This document shows, piece after piece, positions 59,669-64,000 of a stretch of 64,000 nucleotides of DNA. Origin of the DNA: REEB509 sp049314555 (GTDB lineage Bacteria > Pseudomonadota > Alphaproteobacteria > Caulobacterales > Aquidulcibacteraceae); NCBI GenBank assembly GCA_049314555.1, contig JBMOEW010000002.1, positions 1 to 64,000 on the forward strand, written 5' to 3'. How positions within the stretch are numbered: position 1 is the first letter of the stretch; each line of letters opens with the position of its first letter. A model generated the notes under the pieces. It ran no database searches. It was not told where the DNA came from and saw nothing but the letters and a program-made list of their open reading frames with translations. The position numbers were made by a program, and so were the translations under genes.

Positions 59669-60754
59669 ATGCGCTATAAAACTTTGGGGCCAACGGGTTT
59701 GGTCGTTTCCGAGATCTGCCTTGGCACCATGACCTTCGGCGGCGACGGCTTCTGGCGCGCGGTTGGTTCTCAACCGCAAGATCAAGTTGACGCCCTGCTG
59801 AAGGCCGCGCTGGAAGCCGGGGTGAACTTTTTTGATACCGCCAACGTGTATTCGAATGGCCTTTCAGAAGAGATGCTTGGCCAATCCATCAAGAATTTAG
59901 GCCTCAGACGCGACGAACTGGTGATCGCCACGAAGGCGCATGGCCGTGTGATGCCCGTGATGGGCCCTAATGCCTCACCGGAGCACAAAGCGGAAGTCGA
60001 GCGGCGCGGGACTGTGCGCAATACGTCCGGGCTGTCGCGGAAGCATTTGTTTGACGCGGTGGATGCAAGCCTTGAGAGGCTTGGGATGGACTTCATTGAC
60101 CTCTACCAGGTGCACGGTACTGATCCCTTGACGCCGATTGAAGAAACGCTTCAGGCGCTTGATGATATCGTGCGGTCTGGGCGGGTTCGGTATATCGGAC
60201 TTTGCAACATGGCCGCCTGGAACATCATGAAAGCGCTGGGCATTTCGGAGCGAAGAGGGCTCGCCAAGTTTGCATCCTGCCAGATGTATTATTCCATCGC
60301 CGGCCGGGACCTGGAACGTGAAGTCGTGCCTATGGCGCTGGATCAAGGATTAGCGATCCTTCCCTGGAGCCCGCTGGCTGGTGGCTTTTTGTCGGGCAAG
60401 TTCCAGCGCGAGGGCGGCGGGCCCAATGAAGCGCGGCGAACGCTGTTTGACTTCCCTCCGGTGGACAAGGATCGCGGTTTCGACATCGTGGATGCGATGC
60501 GGCCCATGGGAGAGGCTCGTGGCGGCTCGCCGGCGCGCATCGCCCTCGCGTGGCTGTTGCATCAGCGCCATGTGACGAGTGTGATTATCGGGGCAAAGAC
60601 GCCGGACCAGTTGGCAGACAATCTGGCTGCCACCCAAGTCCAATTGACATCGGACGAACTTGCGATCCTGGACGATGTGTCGAAATTGCCGGCGGAGTAC
60701 CCGGGCTGGATGCTGGAGCGCCAAGGCGCGGACCGGCGCGGGCAGGCGGGCTGA
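59669..60754 (+). CDS. aldo/keto reductase
   Basis: This 361-residue NAD(P)H-dependent TIM-barrel reductase begins MRYKTLGPTGLVVSEICLGTMTFGG. Catalytic residues are visible: Asp/Tyr in FFDTANVYSNGLSEE and Lys in VIATKAHGR, His in LYQVHGTDP. The C-terminal NADPH-binding region is SVIIGAKTPDQLADNL. Typical length. Substrate not predictable. The following glycosyltransferase starts 2 bases after the stop. Confidence 0.92.
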   Translation: MRYKTLGPTGLVVSEICLGTMTFGGDGFWRAVGSQPQDQVDALLKAALEAGVNFFDTANVYSNGLSEEMLGQSIKNLGLRRDELVIATKAHGRVMPVMGPNASPEHKAEVERRGTVRNTSGLSRKHLFDAVDASLERLGMDFIDLYQVHGTDPLTPIEETLQALDDIVRSGRVRYIGLCNMAAWNIMKALGISERRGLAKFASCQMYYSIAGRDLEREVVPMALDQGLAILPWSPLAGGFLSGKFQREGGGPNEARRTLFDFPPVDKDRGFDIVDAMRPMGEARGGSPARIALAWLLHQRHVTSVIIGAKTPDQLADNLAATQVQLTSDELAILDDVSKLPAEYPGWMLERQGADRRGQAG

Positions 60755-60756
60755 AG

Positions 60757-61527
60757 GTGGCAACGCGTCTTAGCGCATTGGCGGTGGTGCATAACGCTGA
60801 AGATTTGCTGCCGGCCTGTCTGGAAAGCGTGCGCTTTGCCGACGAAATCGTTGTGGTCTTGGACCGATGCACGGATCGATCCAAGGAGATTGCGCTGTCG
60901 TTTGGTGCGCGTCTTGTTGAGGGGGCCTGGCCCATTGAGGGCCCACGCCGAAACACCGGACTTGCCGCCTGCACTGGCGACTGGGTGTTGGAGATTGATG
61001 CTGACGAACGTGTGCCAAGCGCTTTGGCGACGGAGATCCGGAGCGTCATTGATGTGGCACGGCGCGGTGCGATCTTGATCCCCTTTGACAACAGGATTGG
61101 CGGCACGCCTGTCACGCATGGATGGGGTGCCTATAACGGCGTGAGTGCAAAGCGTTGCTTGTTTGCTGCCGGCACGAAGCATTGGGGCCAAGGTCGGCTG
61201 CACCCGTCGCTGCAACAAGCGGATATCGTGGCCACGCTTCAAAACCGCATGGTGCACCACGTTTACCAAGACATTCCAAACATGTTCGAGCGCTTGTTGC
61301 GTTATTGCCGGCTGGCGGCGGAGGACATGGTGGAGCAACAGTCCTTGCCCCGTCCGACAAAGACGTTTCGGCGCATCTTCTCGCGGTTCTGGAAAAGCTA
61401 TGTGAGCCGCAAGGGCCACAAGGAAGGCTTTTACGGCGTTGCGCTTGGGGTCTTTGCGGCTCTTTACCCGCTGTTGAGCCATCTCATGGCGCTGGAAATG
61501 CGGGCGCGCAAGAAAATGACTTTGTGA
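60757..61527 (+). CDS. family 2 glycosyltransferase (WaaE/KdtX-like)
   Basis: This 256-residue cytoplasmic transferase begins at GTG 60757 (VATRLSALAVVHNAEDLLPACLESVRFADEIVVVLDRCTD in parts). The family-2 nucleotide-sugar loop is VVHNAEDLLPACLES with the acidic LEIDADERV near residue 85 acting as the DxD-type site. The Arg-rich second half and basic tail are typical of LPS core beta-1,4-glucosyltransferases. It could act on LPS or another envelope glycan; this fits the presence of kdsB but is inference. Confidence 0.82.
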   Translation: MATRLSALAVVHNAEDLLPACLESVRFADEIVVVLDRCTDRSKEIALSFGARLVEGAWPIEGPRRNTGLAACTGDWVLEIDADERVPSALATEIRSVIDVARRGAILIPFDNRIGGTPVTHGWGAYNGVSAKRCLFAAGTKHWGQGRLHPSLQQADIVATLQNRMVHHVYQDIPNMFERLLRYCRLAAEDMVEQQSLPRPTKTFRRIFSRFWKSYVSRKGHKEGFYGVALGVFAALYPLLSHLMALEMRARKKMTL

Positions 61528-61647
61528 ATGCGGTTCCCGCGGTCAACACACGCCGCACGCGTGGGACCTGAACTTTGCGCCCCATTGCCGGGCGGGCGCT
61601 TGTGCGGCATAAGGAAGGGGTATTTCCGAACCTTTGACAGGACCCGC

Positions 61648-63012
61648 ATGACCGTCGGCGAGACGCGCGCCTTGAAGCGCCTCTATATCGAAACCTACGG
61701 CTGCCAGATGAACGTCTATGATTCCGAACGGATGAAGGATGTGCTGGCTCCGCTTGGGTACACGCCGACGGCGGATCAAGCCGAAGCGGACATGGTGATC
61801 CTCAACACCTGCCACATCCGCGAAAAAGCTACCGAAAAAGTGTATTCCGAGCTTGGCCGCATTCGCGTGCACAAAGACCGCCGTTCGGGTGAGGGACTGT
61901 CTACAACCGTGATCGTGGCGGGGTGTGTGGCGCAGGCGGAAGGCGAAGAGATCATCGCCCGGGCACCCGTTGTGGATTTGGTGGTGGGGCCGCAGGCCTA
62001 CCACAGAATACCCGAGCTGATCGCGAAGGCCACGCGCGCGAAGGGCGAAAAGCTGGCGGCGGATTTCACCGCGGAAGAGAAATTCGATCAATTGCCGTTG
62101 CCGCAGGCTAACGGGGTCACGGCGTTTTTGTCCGTGCAAGAGGGCTGCGATAAGTTTTGCACGTTTTGCGTGGTGCCGTACACGCGGGGGTCCGAGTTTT
62201 CGCGTCCGGTCGAGGCTATTGCTGCTGAGGCCAGATCTCTTGTGCAGCAAGGGGTGCGGGAAATCACCCTGCTTGGGCAAAACGTCAACGCCTTCCACGG
62301 GGTTGGTGCGGATGGGTCAACCTGGAACCTGGCGCGGCTGCTGGTCCATCTGGCGAAAATCGCTGGGCTGGAAAGGTTGCGCTACATGACCAGTCATCCC
62401 AACGAAATGACCGACGATTTGATCGCTGCTCATGGGCACGAAAGCAAGATTATGCCCTTCCTGCACCTGCCGATCCAGTCTGGCAGTGATCGAATTCTTC
62501 GCGCCATGAACCGCAAGCATTCGGCCACCGAATACCTAACCATTATAGAAAAAATCCGCTCCGCCCGTCCGGATATTGCGATAAGTTCGGATTTTATTGT
62601 GGGCTTCCCTGGCGAACGAGACCAGGATTTTGAAGAGACGATGGCCTTGATTGAAGCCGTTGGGTTTTCATCTGCGTATTCCTTCAAATACTCGCGAAGG
62701 CCCGGTACGCCGGCTTCAGAGATGATGGCCCAGATCCCAGAGGACGTGAAAGACGCCAGGTTGCAGGCACTTCAGGCCCTCCTGCGTTCGCAGCAAGGTC
62801 AGTTCAATCAGGCTCAAGTCGGCAAGACGCTGCCGGTCCTGGTGGAGCGGGTTGGCCGCAGGCCAGGGCAGGTGGGGGGTCGAAGCCCGTATCTGCAGTC
62901 GGTTCATTTTGAAGGGCCAGACACGCTTGTTGGGCAGATCGCGCATGTTTCGATTTCTGCATCAACGATCAACAGCTTAACAGGCACTATGGCCCGATCG
63001 GCGGCGGCATGA
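61648..63012 (+). CDS. miaB: tRNA-2-methylthio-N6-dimethylallyladenosine synthase
   Basis: MiaB is the radical-SAM methylthiotransferase that adds the methylthio group to i6A37 of tRNAs. The 454-residue protein has the N-terminal cysteines in ETYGCQMNVYDSERM, LNTCHIREKA and VAGCVAQAEG, the radical-SAM cluster CDKFCTFCVVPY, LGQNVNAF and a TRAM-like C-terminal domain. ATG at 61648 is used over the in-frame start at 61528. Its stop overlaps the following gene by four bases. Confidence 0.97.
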   Translation: MTVGETRALKRLYIETYGCQMNVYDSERMKDVLAPLGYTPTADQAEADMVILNTCHIREKATEKVYSELGRIRVHKDRRSGEGLSTTVIVAGCVAQAEGEEIIARAPVVDLVVGPQAYHRIPELIAKATRAKGEKLAADFTAEEKFDQLPLPQANGVTAFLSVQEGCDKFCTFCVVPYTRGSEFSRPVEAIAAEARSLVQQGVREITLLGQNVNAFHGVGADGSTWNLARLLVHLAKIAGLERLRYMTSHPNEMTDDLIAAHGHESKIMPFLHLPIQSGSDRILRAMNRKHSATEYLTIIEKIRSARPDIAISSDFIVGFPGERDQDFEETMALIEAVGFSSAYSFKYSRRPGTPASEMMAQIPEDVKDARLQALQALLRSQQGQFNQAQVGKTLPVLVERVGRRPGQVGGRSPYLQSVHFEGPDTLVGQIAHVSISASTINSLTGTMARSAAA

Positions 63013-64000
63013 GCACGTCTGACGGGTTTTTGACGGCTAGCGTTACCTTTGAGGATGCAGCGATTGCCCAAGCTGTCTTGGGGCCGCTCAATCGCCATTT
63101 GGCGCTTATTGAAGAGGCATTTCGTGATCGTTCCAGCCCGAAGGGCAAGCCCCGCTATGTGGTGCGGCTTTCCGAGCACGGGATGGAGATCCGGCTTGTT
63201 GCCAGCCAGGGCTGCGAGCGGGAGTTGAAGTGGGCGGTATGCACGCTTGAAACGCTTGGGGCGCACGCGAGAGACAAAAAGCGCGTGCGCGAGGGCGATG
63301 TTCAAAGCGCGCTGACTTTTTGCAGCCTCGACCCTGACCGCGAACCAGGCCCGCTGAGCTTGCCCCAGGTTGGCGGGCTCACCATCCGGACGCCCCGGCA
63401 ATTGCATTATGTGGAGGCGCTAAAGGACGAAGGTGCGGACCTGGTGTTTGGGGTTGGACCCGCGGGGACCGGCAAAACCTTTTTGGCGGTGGCCTGCGCG
63501 GTCGAAGCCATGAAGCGCGAGCGGATCGACCGGATCGTTGTGACCCGACCTGCGGTCGAGGCGGGGGAGCGGCTTGGTTTCCTGCCAGGCACGCAGGAGG
63601 AAAAGGTCGACCCCTATCTGCAACCGATCTGGGACGCGTTTCGCAGCCAAATGGGCGAGATTGACCTCAAGAACCGGCGCGAGCGCCGCCAAATCGAGGT
63701 TGCGCCCTTGGCGTTTATGCGTGGTCGCACCCTGACCAACGCGTTTGTGATTGTGGATGAGGCTCAAAACGCCACGATTGCGCAGATGAAAATGGTGCTG
63801 ACGCGGCTTGGCGAAGGATCACGCATGGTGGTCACCGGCGACCCGACCCAGGTTGACCTCGTGCGGCCCAGCGACTCCGGATTAGCGCATGCGCTGTCCA
63901 TTCTAGAAGGGTTAACCGGGGTCGAGGTTATCCGCTTTGCGGCGCAGGATGTGGTGCGACATCGGTTGGTGGCGCGCATTATCGAGGCGTACGAAGACCA
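63009..64000 (+). CDS. PhoH family ATPase (partial)
   Basis: The gene runs off the right edge; 330 residues are visible from ATG 63009. The KH-like N-terminal region (about residues 1-120) precedes the PhoH/helicase-like ATPase with Walker A GVGPAGTGKTFLA near residues 148-160, the VTRPAVEAGERLGFLPG motif, Walker B FVIVDEAQNAT and the VVTGDPTQVDL segment. PhoH proteins are linked to RNA metabolism. It overlaps miaB by four bases (ATGA), as in many alphaproteobacteria where ybeY then follows. It is absent from any closed reading-frame list because its stop lies outside. Confidence 0.93.
   Translation, partial: MSTSDGFLTASVTFEDAAIAQAVLGPLNRHLALIEEAFRDRSSPKGKPRYVVRLSEHGMEIRLVASQGCERELKWAVCTLETLGAHARDKKRVREGDVQSALTFCSLDPDREPGPLSLPQVGGLTIRTPRQLHYVEALKDEGADLVFGVGPAGTGKTFLAVACAVEAMKRERIDRIVVTRPAVEAGERLGFLPGTQEEKVDPYLQPIWDAFRSQMGEIDLKNRRERRQIEVAPLAFMRGRTLTNAFVIVDEAQNATIAQMKMVLTRLGEGSRMVVTGDPTQVDLVRPSDSGLAHALSILEGLTGVEVIRFAAQDVVRHRLVARIIEAYED

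Noticed and set aside
1..64000. CRISPR arrays, insertion sequences, phage genes, integrases and further tRNA clusters
   Set aside because: No regularly spaced repeats, transposase or integrase motifs, or terminal inverted repeats were visible; the only tRNA is tRNA-Leu.

Overview
This 64 kb window is an ordinary chromosomal stretch of a GC-rich Gram-negative bacterium, almost certainly an alphaproteobacterium. The main evidence is gene order and content: an mdh/sucC/sucD/sucA/sucB TCA-cycle set, an SRP RNA next to dnaX-ybaB-recR, dnaK-dnaJ, miaB overlapping a PhoH-type ATPase, coq7 beside dsbB, a DUF6481-like protein and an ExoD protein. kdsB shows that it makes Kdo-containing LPS. I lean to the Caulobacterales/Hyphomonadaceae side but cannot prove it from sequence alone. 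I see no phage, insertion sequence, integron or CRISPR array.

Layout. 1-2.3 kb: an MFS permease, then mdh with a clear intrinsic terminator. 2.3-11.4 kb: an accessory block with two paralogous GNAT acetyltransferases, a methyltransferase, an M28 peptidase, a membrane-anchored TAXI protein, a PhoD-like phosphatase, an unknown 570-residue membrane protein and a second MFS permease. 11.4-12.7 kb: sucC with its own promoter. 12.7-18.7 kb: a second accessory block (DUF6481-like, TMEM175-like channel, fasciclin, glyoxalase, CPBP protease, and a minus-strand run of two lipoproteins around an M48 protease). 18.9-24.3 kb: sucD, sucA, sucB. 24.3-33.7 kb: two small membrane proteins, a chemoreceptor, a YejF-type double ABC ATPase, an S9 peptidase, a FemAB/CelD-like acyltransferase and threonine deaminase. 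33.7-39.7 kb, minus strand: argE, two tandem FKBP lipoproteins, a GST, coq7, dsbB, exoD and kdsB, interrupted by a plus-strand tRNA-Leu(CAA). 39.7-43.1 kb: SRP RNA, an odd low-GC membrane gene, dnaX-ybaB-recR. 43.1-50.6 kb: XpaC-like, acyl-CoA dehydrogenase, adenosine kinase, ATP-grasp, nth, DUF2244, dapB. 50.6-56.5 kb: a DUF2339 giant membrane protein, dnaJ, dnaK. 56.8-64 kb: an SbtA/SbtB-like bicarbonate transporter and PII-like partner, pyrE, a dienelactone hydrolase, an aldo/keto reductase, a glycosyltransferase, miaB and a PhoH ATPase that runs off the right edge.

How it fits together. The core is central carbon metabolism (mdh, SucCD, SucAB), chaperones (DnaK/J with a heat-shock-like promoter and a hairpin between the genes), the replication/repair set dnaX-ybaB-recR plus nth, and envelope upkeep (FKBPs, DsbB, M48 protease, KdsB). 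The most unusual points are the splitting of the TCA gene set by two accessory blocks, the SbtAB-like pair, a TAXI protein without a permease, a DnaX lacking its zinc cysteines, a repeated 27-28 bp motif ahead of two neighbouring genes, and a recurrent TTGCG(C/A/G) -35 box. I found no clearly new multi-gene system. All identifications come from reading the sequence; no database search or computation was run.
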